A stretch of 64,000 bases of DNA, taken from positions 402,216 through 466,215 of the forward strand of contig MU008198.1 in the NCBI GenBank assembly GCA_010909165.1, in the 5' to 3' direction. The position numbers and the translations under genes were made by a program. Below, piece after piece: positions 8,622 to 20,522 of the stretch; positions within the stretch are counted from its first letter, which is position 1; the number at the start of each line of letters is the position of its first letter. The notes under the pieces are model-generated. The model saw only the letters and a list, made by a program, of their open reading frames with translations. It searched no databases and was not told where the DNA came from. This DNA is from Anthoceros angustus (taxonomy: Eukaryota; Streptophyta; Anthocerotopsida; Anthocerotales; Anthocerotaceae).

Positions 8622-11600
8622 CTAGTCAGAGTTCGACATATCAGGGCCCTCTCCATCGTTGTCCCGGAGATGCATCATCGCTTCACTTTCACCTGCATCG
8701 CTGTCGTCGTCTTCGTCGTCGTCTGGTTTGGAGGTTGCTTTGTCCTGCGGGTCCTCACCAAGTTCTGTGTCTTCCTGTATGCGAGTTGATGAAGGTAAGG
8801 GGGCTCCCACACGATTGCTTACCATGGGGGTCGTGGCCACTGGAGTTACAATGGGGATGCAGTCTGGGGCCGGCAGTGTCACAAAAGCTTCTGGGTTGCT
8901 GATGAGGGTTGCGTCTTCCAGAATCTCCTCCTTCATGGAATTTCCATTGATACGAGAGCTGTCCAACAGGGCGAGCTTCGCAGCAACATGTCGCTTTTCC
9001 CGCTCTAGGCCTTCTCGGATTGCAACAAGGTCCTGGCGGTTGTGTTGTCGGAGTTGTTTCACCATCGCTCCAACCAGTGCCTGGACCCGGAAACACCACT
9101 GGTCTGAGAAAAGGAGCTACAGGACGTTAGGAGCTCAACGAAAATGCAAGTGAAACCCACCTCGGCATCCTTTGGGCCGTTGGACAGCACGACCTCTGCA
9201 GTTGCAAGCGTGGCTGCAGCTGTAAAAGCCACCGGAGACATGCCATCTGCAGTCAACATGGGAAAATGCTTCTGGAACTCCGGATCTACGTGGAAGGACT
9301 CCATTGCGGTGCCAGAATTGGGCCTGGGCTTGGACTGGAGCCACTTGTAAACATCCTCATAGAGCCTTCCCCAAAGAGGGATTAGCAGCTCGAAATCACC
9401 TGCCTGTCTTGTGGCAGCCAACCGCAGGCCCCACTCTTCATCTGACATTCCACCCGCGGAAGTTAGCAGGAGGCAGCGCCGATATTCTTCAACTCTACTA
9501 CTTAACTCCTGCACCCAACATGTGATCGTCGTCAACACGACGGCAATATGCCAGCTCCTCTTATAAGATAAGGGCACCCTCATCGATAAAGGGAAGTGCA
9601 AGGATAGAGCACTCACCAGGACTGTGGAACTCTGTTTCACACCCTTTTGCCAGTCAGGCCGTATCGACCTCCAAGATCGCTCCAGGCAGCTCCATGGTGT
9701 CATTCTTTCTAGTTTCAGCAGATCCTTCCTCATCATTCGGAGGATATCCTCAGACCCTTTGCCTTTAGAAGCATCCTGCAAGCTTTTGATCTCTCCTGCA
9801 TGTCCATTAGTCACACCCTCGGTTTCTTGGTTCTGTTGTACTGGCTGGTCCCCATCTGAAACCCTTGTAGGAGGTTTGCTATCAGGTAACGCTGGTGCTT
9901 GCTCTGACATAAGAGCACTTGACGTATCACCCATGAATGCACGTCTGCGAGAACCAGAAGTATAAACCTGGAAAGCAGGACAAAAACACTGAACGGCTCA
10001 GGAAATATCTTTCCTTATTCTCGTCATGAAATTCTCCAACAAGTTACACATTTACAGATTCGGAACGGATTGCTTTACCTTTCTGTAAGGATCTGGATCT
10101 GCAAGCAATGTTGATGTGTTGAAAGTAGTCCCTCTTGAATGCACAACACTTCTTTTTGATCTTGTGGTGAAGCTATCACCCCCTGAATCCTGCTCCCTGC
10201 CTCCATCTGGCGGCTCACCTCCTGTTACATCATAGCCAGGCTTTCATGCTGATAAATGCTCTAACTGTTGAGCAAATTACTCACAGGTCACAAGTGTTTA
10301 TCTTCAAAGAGATACTTGCCTGGTTGTGCTAATTTTTGGTCTCTGACCGCATCTCGTGCCTCATCTGCAATGTCGACTAGGAGTTTTGAATGCTCTGCTA
10401 AACTTTTTGAGCCTGTCACCTGCACACACGACTTTGACTAGCTTATTGTAATGCTACTAGCGTTCGCTGGAAATGAAATTCGAGCAAGCAATTCACTCAA
10501 GAGAGACGCACACAAAGGACATGCCTGATCTGCCGACACCTCCCGTGAGGAATTACTAGACATTCCACTTGGTGAACTGGTGGCTGCAGTTGTCTCCACA
10601 GTTCGAGAGACTGATTTGCGGGTACCCCTGTTCAGTTTCTTTTGGTAGTCTGTCCTCAAACCTTTAGAGGGCACAAGAGGAGCAGAAGAACCAGCCCGAG
10701 TCTCCCGAACTGTAACAGGGCTACTTTCTGGAGATTCCTTAAAGAAGGATCTGGGTGCAGGTGAAAATGCTCCAGGTGGAGACAGACCTCCTGTTTCTGA
10801 GTCGGGAGAAACATGAGTATCTGCAGGACGAAAGCCAACAATATCAGGACACAATCATAACTACATGCTCTACTCATCAATACGTAGGCCACTCCCCCCC
10901 ACAAGCCCATGGGACATCTGAGCCTACCTCCCAACTTTTGTAAAGATCGATATTGTAATCGAACACTTTCGCCACTATCCACTGTTTGAACCATATACCT
11001 GCCAGAGGTGCAAACCATCAGCCCTGGCAGGAGTTTCTTATGAAGCTCGTGGATATAAAGCTCCTCACCAGCCATTTAAACATTGTGTTGTGATTACGGC
11101 CTCCCGCCCAACAAATCGCTCCGGCGTTCTTTTGTTCCCCTAAATACCAGAAGCGAAAAGTACAATTGAAATATGCCCAAGATTTTCAAACAAGCTGCCA
11201 ACAACCAAGGGTGATGAAAGCAGAGGCCAAACCAATCAACAGTACCTTGATAAGAACTCGGTCACTGACGACGAAGGGGAACTGAACTCCCCTTGGCCTT
11301 GAACCATCAAGAGAATAACTGTCCACAGGAGTAGACGGCTGTTCCTGAAGATATAGACGTTAATTGCAGGCAACTATGTCAGAAGGAAAGATAAATTCTG
11401 ACAGATTTGCTGCCTCAACAACAAATGAACAACCACAAGAGCAAGTAGTAGAACATGTGCTTGACAAAACGTAACAACTTTGCTTAACAAGCCCCTGGAT
11501 GTATGGTAACAAACAATAATCAGTGGCTGATACCTGAGAACGATTATGCCTCTTAGACTCAGGTCCCTCTAAAGGCTCTAGTTGCTCACGCCTCCTCTTT

Positions 11601-13431
11601 GACCCTTTGGGTGTATTTGGGTGTGCCAACTGGTCCTCTCGCCTAAATGCGAGAACCGCTGCACGAAGTGCTGTAGATGAAACAACCATACTCTAACATC
11701 AGAGATGCTCATAAACTGCAATAGGTGGTAGTGAAAGCATTTCATGCTTGCTGACAGAGAAACCAAAAAGGAAACGCTGAGCAGCCTACCAAGATTGGGA
11801 ACAAGTGACCCTGATGGAACACTTGCTCCACAGCTTGTGCAAATGCTCTGCACGTACATTAGGAGCACCTTGAATCAATGCCAGAGACAAGAATTTCTCA
11901 ACTGCAGATTGTACCTAACAACGATGATACAGCACAAGGGTAGGGTTCCAAAATTGAAACAGCTTCTAGATGTGTTAACACTCCTGAAGCCAGTCGTGAA
12001 CTACATGGCAAGAGGCTAGAAGCCTATACTGTCACCACTTCTTCAGATAGTGAATTATGTTCCCCTAGCCCTTTGCTCAACTGGACTTGTAGTGCCCAAA
12101 ACCCAAGTCATACCGTCTCAATGACTCGTTGTAGACTAGCATGCCCAAATGAGTGACCACATTGAGCCACCATGGCATCATCCATTAAAGATCCACTGGA
12201 AGCAACAACTTACCCAAGTTAGATCTAGATTCAGAAGAAGACAGTCAAAGAGCCAGCCATAACACAAATCAGGTTCAGCAATGCATAGGGAAATGAAATA
12301 GGCTCATTTCTCCCAACCTATATTCAAGAAGAAAGCCTTGGATGAAACAAATGTTTCATGTGCAAGGAGCACTGAGGAAAGAGAAGAGCTAAACCATCAA
12401 ACATCACCAGTGTCCTAGAATGCAGTCAACAAACCACAAACCAAAAGATTTTTGGGTTCAACTTACGATATGGGATCTGATAAAACATGCCGAAGCGATA
12501 ACTCTACAACATGCACTTTGTCCTTCTGACCAGACACAGCCGCTGAAAGAGCCTTCCTCGGTGTATAGAACTGGAACCTCCCAGTTTTTACAGACTTGAC
12601 AGCAGGCACAGGTGATGCCGTCTGTAGCAGTTCATGCTGAATGCTTGAGTCCTCTGTCTCAGGAACGCCTGCTGCAGAGGCGTCCATCAAGTCTGTCGGA
12701 CCTGAATTGGGTAAACAATCACCGAGACATTCCTCTTCCATGAAAGGTGTATCCTTCTGGAGCTTCTCAAGAGGCGGGAGATCATCATAAGCAGAGGAAT
12801 CACCCTCCAGTGCCAGTTTAGACGTTTCTCCAGACTCTTTTGCCCCCTCTTTACATTCATCTCCAGTTTTCCACGCAGCTACTCCCGAGGATGAGAAAGA
12901 ATTCATGAACGGAATGGTAGAAGTAGGAGAGGCAGGGACCTCTCCAGTGTTCGGGCACTCAATTTCCACCTTTGGTTCAGCTTCCTGTGACTTCGCCGCT
13001 TGATCACTGCCAGCGGTTTCACAATTCTCATGCCCCTGTGACAGGGCTTGGCCACCTCCCACAACCTCCTCTTTCGTGGCCAGTTCACCTGCTACCTGTT
13101 GTTGCTCCTCCTGGTCGATAACCATGGCAACATGTTCGTCAATCTGTGTCTCCACTTCAATGCCTTCCGCAGTCCCCTTTCCTGCGTCATCTTCCTCCTT
13201 CACTTCTTGATTTCTCTGAACCGTTTCTTTCAACACACCTTCAATCTGGTCACCCCCTCCGTCCTTGCTCGGCCGATCTTTCCCCGAGACTTCCTCCTTC
13301 ACAAGAGGGACAGCTTCCGCAGCTCCAGCCTTCACGGGGCTGTCCACCGGGGAAGGAGGCTCATCGAACCCTGACCCAGGGACAACCACAATCCCAGGCT
13401 TGTCTGCCGGCTTGGCCCCTTCCTGCCCCAT
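8622..13431 (-). CDS. U-box E3 ligase-like protein, PUB62/63 type
   Basis: Thirteen coding exons: 13431-12467, 12195-12114, 11847-11790, 11670-11534, 11344-11246, 11139-11069, 10998-10928, 10820-10540, 10419-10320, 10221-10079, 9967-9617, 9508-9161, 9098-8622. All phases agree, giving 1060 residues. The start is the first ATG (MGQEGAKPADK). The N-terminal 320 residues are acidic and low-complexity. They are followed by FQFYTPRK and a U-box split over exons 1-4 (DPISGSLMDDAMVAQCGHSF, ICTSCGASVPSGSLVPN, LRAAVLAF), then GNKRTPERFVGREAVITTQC and LQYRSLQKL, an arrangement I recall from Arabidopsis PUB62/63. The C-terminal half contains a helical segment and ends in an Asp/Glu-rich tail. The exon 9 donor is GC (AG|gcaagt). 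U-box proteins bind E2 enzymes for ubiquitin transfer; the target is unknown. The 5' part is duplicated at 14761. Confidence 0.88.
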
Positions 13432-14760
13432 CTCCCGCAGGAGGCAATCCCACCACAATTCACTCTGCTCAACGCCCTTTCCCTAACTCATGCCTCCTGT
13501 GCGAGCTCTGCGGAAAGAAGGCCGGCCCCGACGGAACAAGAACAACCAGCTATCCTCCCTTTCTTGCATAGCTCCTCCAACGTTCAACCAGCCAGCAGCA
13601 GCAGGGGAGCCTGTTTGAAAACTCTAACTCTTCGTTAGATTCTTGTTCTGTTAGACTACCTACCTACCACCTAATGCTGTCCGCTCCTCCCCAAACTCCA
13701 ACCAAGGCTGCTCGACCTCGCTTCACCAGATTCCAGCCTTGAAGCTGCACCACCTCGTACCTCTTCCAGCCACTCATCAGGGCTGCAAAACGCCCGCATA
13801 CTCGCTCATTCCACCTAATTCACTCCCGCCGGCGGCCGTACTAATCCACAACCTCTGCAGCTTCCCAGCCCACAATTTGCCTTCAAGAAAACGCAACTCT
13901 GCCCTCTTACAGCTCCAATTGCTCGTGCCCACCACCGCCCCATCCTTGCCCACGGCACATCAAACCCACGCCTTGGAAACCAGCAATTTCCGCTTCCAAT
14001 TGAAGCCCCGGGCTCAAATTGCGGCCCGTGCGCGGGCCTGGAGCCCGCGGAGGCTACACACGGTCGCTGTCCCAGATCTAGGCCTTCCGAAGCTGCCCAA
14101 GACCCGATTCTGACAGCCCAAACCTGCTCACCGGGAGAAACGCCACGGTCAGCAATCCAGCGCTCAAAGAGCAAGACAGGCTGCTAAGCCCGGGCAAAGC
14201 CAGCAAGCCAGCAAGCTCAGGGCGGAGACGGAGGCGGGGACAGAGACAGAGACAGGATCTCCTATCTCTACCTTACAAGAGAAGCAAGGAAGCAGGGAAA
14301 AATGCAGACAACGTCTCAACGGGAGCTGAATGTGCAACAGCAATCCAAGGACGAATACTTCGACGGATGCTAACTTCTCAGTCATGACCCACCATTCAGC
14401 CAAGCTACAGCAAGTGAAGGGTGCGAGTTCAGTGTCAGACTACAAGCTTCTCAACCAATTCGATCAGCTTGAGCACTAAGTGCGTGTCCCAAAACGTGTC
14501 TGGAGTGCCCCCTCACAACGCCTTGGGTGGTTATTAGTACCACGTATGGAACTCTACGGAGAAGGAGTTTACCCTCTTCGTTTAGGTGCATATTCCCCTT
14601 ATTATATTGGGTTAAAAGGATGGGAGTTGTTTAGCTACCTACCTCTTTCTCTGTTGAATGAATGGCAAAACAATGACGCTCTGGGCATGCAGTCTGGAAG
14701 TTAGCATGGCATGTTACGTTGGGCAAGAAGGATCAGCTTGAGTGATCAGGGAATAATGCA
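13127..14760. repeat. Tandem duplication, unit 1 (1.63 kb): U-box 5' end and promoter
   Basis: It covers the first about 100 codons of the U-box gene (coding 13127-13431), the 5' leader and the upstream region. It begins gcaacatgttcgtcaatctg, which recurs exactly at 14761. Confidence 0.9.
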
Positions 14761-16383
14761 GCAACATGTTCGTCAATCTGTGTCTCCACTTCAATGCCTT
14801 CCGCAGTCCCTTTCCTGCGTCATCTTCCTCCTTCACTTCTTGATTTCTCTGAACCGTTTCTTTCACACCTTCAATCTGGTCACCCCTCCGTCCTTGCTCG
14901 GCCGATCTTTCCCCGAGACTTCCTCCTTCACAAGAGGGACAGCTTCCGCAGCTCCAGCCTTCACGGGGCTGTCCACCGGGGAAGGAGGCTCATCGAACCC
15001 TGACCCAGGGACAACCACAATCCCAGGCTTGTCTGCCGGCTTGGCCCCTTCCTGCCCCATCTCCCGCAGGAGGCAATCCCACCACAATTCACTCTGCTCA
15101 ACGCCCTTTCCCTAACTCATGCCTCCTGTGCGAGCTCTGCGGAAAGAAGGCCGGCCCCGACGGAACAAGAACAACCAGCTATCCTCCCTTTCTTGCATAG
15201 CTCCTCCAACGTTCAACCAGCCAGCAGCAGCAGGGGAGCCTGTTTGAAAACTCTAACTCTTCGTTAGATTCTTGTTCTGTTAGACTACCTACCTACCACC
15301 TAATGCTGTCCGCTCCTCCCCAAACTCCAACCAAGGCTGCTCGACCTCGCTTCACCAGATTCCAGCCTTGAAGCTGCACCACCTCACCTCTTCCAGCCAC
15401 TCATCAGGGCTGCAAAACGCCCACATACTCGCTCATTCCACCTAATTCACTCCCGCCGGCATGTGCTAATCCACAACCTCTGCAGCTTCCCAGCCCACAA
15501 TTTGCCTTCAAGAAAACGCAACTCTGCCCTCTTACAGCTCCAATTGCTCGTGCCCACCACCGCCCCATCCTTGCCCGGCACATCAAACCCACGCCTTGAA
15601 ACCAGCAATTTCCGCTTCCAATTGAAGCCCCGGGCTCAAATTGCGGCCCGTGCGCGGGCCTGGAGCCCGCGGAGGCTACACACGGTCGCTGTCCCAGATC
15701 TAGGCCTTCCGAAGCTGCCCAAGACCCGATTCTGACAGCCCAAACCTGCTCACCGGGAGAAACGCCACGGTCAGCAATCCAGCGCTCAAAGAGCAAGACA
15801 GGCTGCTAAGCCCGGGCAAAGCCAGCAAGCCAGCAAGCTCAGGGCGGAGACGGAGGCGGGGACAGAGACAGAGACAGGATCTCCTATCTCTACCTTACAA
15901 GAGAAGCAAGGAAGCAGGGAAAAATGCAGACAACGTCTCAACGGGAGCTGAATGTGCAACAGCAATCCAAGGACGAATACTTCGACGGATGCTAACTTCT
16001 CAGTCATGACCCACCATTCAGCCAAGCTACAGCAAGTGAAGGGTGCGAGTTCAGTGTCAGACTACAAGCTTCTCAACCAATTCGATCAGCTTGAGCACTA
16101 AGTGCGTGTCCCAAAACGTGTCTGGAGTGCCCCTCACAACGCCTTGGGTGGTTATTAGTACCACGTATGGAACTCTACGGAGAAGGAGTTTACCCTCTTC
16201 GTTTAGGTGCATATTCCCCTTATTATATTGGGTTAAAAAGGATGGGAGTTGTTTAGCTACCTACCTCTTTCTCTGTTGAATGAATGGCAAGAGCAATGAC
16301 GCTCTGGGCATGCAGTCTGGAAGTTAGCATGGCATGTTACGTTGGGCAAGAAGGATCAGCTTGAGTGATCAGGGAATAATGCA
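14761..16383. repeat. Tandem duplication, unit 2 (1.62 kb)
   Basis: Near-identical direct copy of 13127-14760, ending at ggaataatgca, the same word that precedes the junction at 14760. Differences are mainly 1-4 bp deletions (for example near 14864, 14885, 15385, 15460 and 15575). It holds a truncated U-box exon 1 (15060-14761, minus) without the rest of the gene, so it is not functional as a coding copy. Confidence 0.9.
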
Positions 16384-16739
16384 GCAAGAGTAGCTAGCAG
16401 ATGGCTTGATGTATGTTGGCCAAACACAGTTCACAGCGTCAGTTATTCAGCATAGAATTCTTCAAATAGAAGTCAAGTTCAACAGGATGCAAAGATAAGA
16501 TGAGGGTCCTAGACGGGTAAGTCAGGCAGTCAGGAATTCAGGCAATCAGGCAATCAGGATGTACCCTGCATTCACAGACACCAAGACAGCTGAGTAGAAC
16601 AGTAGAACAGGAGACCAGAACCAGCTTGCTGGAATAGACAACCTCGATCTTCCCTGCATTCACAGACACACATGGGAACCAAGACAAGTAGATGTTATGC
16701 TAAACAATGAAATCTCTACTTCATGCAAGTTTGACAGCA

Positions 16740-17099
16740 CCTCGCATCTCAAGATGCCCCCATCCTCCGACGAATCCACAACGTCCTGTTGTTTGAGACT
16801 CTCGCACCTCTGAAACTATGAAACACATTTCCTAGTTGATGAAACGATTCTCGTTTCATAGTTAGTGGGACTCGTTTCATAGTTAGGAGAACTCGTTCCC
16901 TAACCTTTATCCTCAAAACGCCAATGCCCATCCCCCCCTCTACAGCAACAAGAGCGCAGTCTCTCACGATGATCTCTCGTTTCTCAAGGAGTGACATGAT
17001 CGTCGTGCTGCTGTGGCAGTTGTTGCACATGCGCAGATTCTTGGTCACAAGCAATGTTGTGCCATTTGGCGTGTGGAGCAGGCCATCTGCCCAACACAA
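16740..17099 (-). pseudogene. DYW-domain fragment of a PPR editing factor
   Basis: On the minus strand the frame reads [20 protein letters not shown], then NNCHSSTTIMSLLEKREIIV and RD, matching the C-terminal half of a DYW deaminase domain, including a CxxCH element. No PPR motifs precede it, the HxE part is missing, and after RD the sequence diverges into an unrelated frame without the terminal tripeptide. It lies just downstream of the full PPR-DYW gene on the same strand and is probably a relic of a tandem copy. Confidence 0.75.
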
Positions 17100-17311
17100 G
17101 GCTCCTCCATCGCTTGCTCAGACACCGCGTCAGCACACGTCTTCCTTGATACCTGGAGGCTCATTTTCAGGCCCGTGAAATCGCTTGGGAGGAGGGCCAG
17201 TCGCAGCCCCGATTCCACCGGATCTGAGCCAAATTTCAGCCCTGCACCCTAACGCAAAATTCACTATTCTCTGGAGGACACACTTGGGCACTGGCTAGTT
17301 CTTCATTTTCC

Positions 17312-20300
17312 TCATGGTCGACCCTTACAACTGCAACAACCAGCTGCGAATCGATGCACTCGGTACCCATCCCTTACAACAATGTCTCTCTGTTCAAGCC
17401 TTGACATGATCTCCGTGGAACTGTGGCAGTCACTGCACATGCGTAGATTCTTCGTTACCACCAAAGGTGTCCCACTCGGAGTGTTCAAGAGGCCAAAAGC
17501 CAGAGCTAGCTTCTCAGCATGCCCACAAAGCGCATCTTCCTTTTCCTTCTCAGACAGTGGCTTCAACACCAATTTTGTGTGAGGTTCGTGGCCTCCTTCC
17601 TCCTTCAGACGTGCATTCGTGCTCTCTACCTTGAGCGCAATATCTTCTCTCCTTTCTCCCACCAGGAACCTATGTACCTGCTTATTCACCTCAACGGTCG
17701 CCACTGCATGTTTCTTGTTAGCTCCTGCTACCATTCTCCGTGTTTCAATCCTGTCTACGTCTGTCCACCGACCTGCATCTGCATAGGCATTGGCCATTAG
17801 CACATAGGCGGGAGACTCCTGGGGGTCCAGCCTCACAATGTTTTCAAAACACCAGATCGCCCTCTTTATATCCCCGTGACTTTTGCAGGCACTCAACAAA
17901 GACGTCAGTCCCACAACATTCCTTTGGTCCGCGCATGATAATAGCACCTTCTCTGCCTCATCTAAATGGCCTGCACGCCCAAGAAGATCAATCATGCAAT
18001 TGTAATGCTCAAGAGTAGGTCTGATGCCATGTTGTTCAGCCATGGAATCAAAGTGCTTGCGACCCTCGTGGACAAGTCCCCAGTGACTGCATGCTACGAA
18101 AAGGCAAGTAAAAGTAGCAGCATTGGGCTGAATACCGGCAACTAACATCTCCTCAAAACAAGCTAGTGCCTTGTGACCTTCATCACAAGTACCATACCCA
18201 GATATCAGGGCATTCCATGTCACCACATCCTTTGTGTTCATGCTGTCAAAAACCTGGCGTGCATCTTCCAGTTCACCACATTTTGCATACATGTCCACCA
18301 GGCAGGTGCCCAACACTACATCATCCACCAGTCCTCTTTCGACAATCTGTGAGTGCAGATGCCTGCCCTTCTGTAAGGCACCAGTGCTTCCACAGGCCTT
18401 CAGAAGGCAAGCAAAAGTGACATTATCAGCCAAAATGAGGCCCGCATCCTCCATTCGTCCATACAGAACAAGCCCCTCTTGGCTGAGTCCTTGGTGTGCA
18501 TATCCAGCAATCAGGGCGGTCCATGTTACCACATTCTTTGTGGCCAAGCTGTCAAAAACCTGGCGTGCATCTTCCAGTTCACCACATTTTGCATACATGT
18601 CCACCAGGCAGGTGCCCAACACATCATCCAGCAGTCCTCTTTCGACAATCTGTGAGTGCAGCTGCCTGCCCTTCTGTAAGGCACCAGTGCTTCCACAGGC
18701 CTTCAGAAGGCAAAAGTAACATTATCAGCCAAAATGAGGCCCTCCTCCATTTGTCCATACACAAGCGCCTCTTGGCTGAGTCCTTGCTGTGCATACCCAG
18801 CAATCAGGGCTCCATGTCACCACATTCTTTGTGGCCAAGCTGTCAAAAACCTGGCGTGCATCTTCCAGTTCACCACATTTTGCATACATGTCCACCAGGC
18901 AGGTGCCAACACGTCATCCAGCAGTCCTCTTTGACAATCTGTGAGTGCAGCTGCCTGCCCTTCTGTAAGGCACCAGTGCTTGCACAGGCCTTCAGAAGGC
19001 AAGCAAAAGTAACATGGTCAGCCAAAATGAGGCCCTCCTCCATTTGTCCATACACAAGCGCCTCTTGGCCAAGTCCTTGCTGCATACCCAGCTATCAGGG
19101 CATTCCATGTCACCACATCCTTTGTGGCCATGCTGTCAAAAACCTGGCGTGCATCTTCCAGTTCACCACATTTTGCATACATGTCCACCAGGCAGGTGCC
19201 CAACACTACGTCATCCAGCAGTCCTCTTTCGACAATCTGTGAGTGCAGCTGCCTGCCCTTCTGTAAGGCACCAGTGCTTGCACAGGCCTTCAGAAGGCAA
19301 GCAAAAGTAACATGGTTAGCCAAAAGCAGGCCCTCCTGCTCCATTTGTCCATACACAACAAGTGCCTCATGTCCAAGCCCTTGCTGGGAATACCCAGATA
19401 TCAGGGCATTCCATGTCACCACATCCTTTGTGGCCATGCTGTCAAAAACCTGGCTTGCATCTTTCAGTTCACCACATTTTGCATACATGTCCACAAGACA
19501 GGTGCCAACAAACAAGTCAGGAAGAATGCCACTGTGCAACACATCACAATGCACTTCTCTGCCAGAGTCCAAGTCCGCTGCAAATGCACAAGCTTGAAGG
19601 ACAGCTACAAAGACGTGAGCATCGGCCTTCACTCCTGACCTACGCATCTCACGGTACAGTTGTATGGCCACCTTAGGTTTCCCATGCTTAGCATATGCAG
19701 AGATGATGGCAGACCACATGAAGGAATTTGGTTTGCGCACCCTGGTGAACACATCCATGGCCTCCTCTAGCCTACCTCCACATGCATACATGCGCAAGAA
19801 ATGGTTCCCCAAGTATGCATTCGACTCGTACCCAAGTTTGATACTGAGATCATGAACTCGTCGCCCCACGACCAAATCCTTCTTAGCTGTACACAGTTTC
19901 AGCACAGTGTAAAACAGAGACTGAGAAATGCCATAGTCTGTCCGTGCCAGAGCTTCGAGGGCTTCAACGGCCTCAGAAAGCTTCCCCTGCTGACATAACA
20001 TGCTCACGGCTCCAGCCGTTACGACGCCCATTCGCGATCCTGCACGCCTGCCAGGCTCAGGCTTATCCGGAGAGCTGGACTCGGAAGGAGAGGCACCATG
20101 ACCCATCTGCAGATCCAAGGAAAAGAGCTGCTCATCGACCCAAGGGGGCTTCAACATGCTGTTTAACCACAGCACCTCGCCAGATCCCTTACGCCGGAAG
20201 TCAGGCGAACGGGAGCTCTTCTTATCGCGTCTGTTGTCCCACCACATGGTTGGGTCCAGAAAAAATTGTTGCCACAAGTGCTCCTGCTCCTGGCAACGAC

Positions 20301-20502
20301 CATCGCTGGAAAACCCGTCCCCACCGACACATTTTCTGGGAATTGGAGGTGCTGGGCTCCTTCCACTACTGCCCCAGGAGGCCTTGTTTGCCAGGGGTTC
20401 ACTCCCTAAGATGAGGTGAGCGGGAGCTCCTCGTACAATCTCTGTACACACACCAGTTTGTTGGGTCCACAACGGGTCCGGTTGCCATACCGTGGCCATC
20501 AT
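17312..20502 (-). CDS. PDF-motif PPR (PLS) protein with DYW:KP-type C-terminus; frame broken in repeats
   Basis: It starts at the double ATG at 20502-20497. Residues about 76-126 carry an OSB-type PDF motif ([29 protein letters not shown]). PLS-type PPR repeats follow ([44 protein letters not shown]), then E domains and a DYW deaminase-like domain: HAEKLAL (HxE), MCSDCHSS (CxxC) and the end CSCKGRP instead of DYW. The usual PG box (EPGCSW) is replaced by KHAVAT, and LKP precedes the HxE, as in DYW:KP proteins tied to U-to-C organelle RNA editing. The window shows two open segments, 20502-19018 and 18622-17312. Between them two of five repeat units carry small deletions that break the frame. 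The frame may be intact in the real genome. Intronless as read. Confidence 0.82.
18242..19745 (-). repeat. Five tandem PPR-triplet units, 291-306 bp
   Basis: The word gctgtcaaaaacctgg recurs at 18242, 18548, 18839, 19132 and 19438. Spacings are 306, 291, 293 and 306 bp. An intact unit is 102 codons, one P-L-S style triplet block. Units are almost identical in sequence. The two short units have several 2-4 bp deletions, giving net losses of 15 and 13 bp. Confidence 0.9.
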
Positions 20503-20522
20503 TCAGAGACCGGTCTCGGAAG

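Noticed and set aside
12467-13458. Start of the U-box protein at 13458
   Set aside because: The codon there is TTG; the first real ATG in frame is at 13431.
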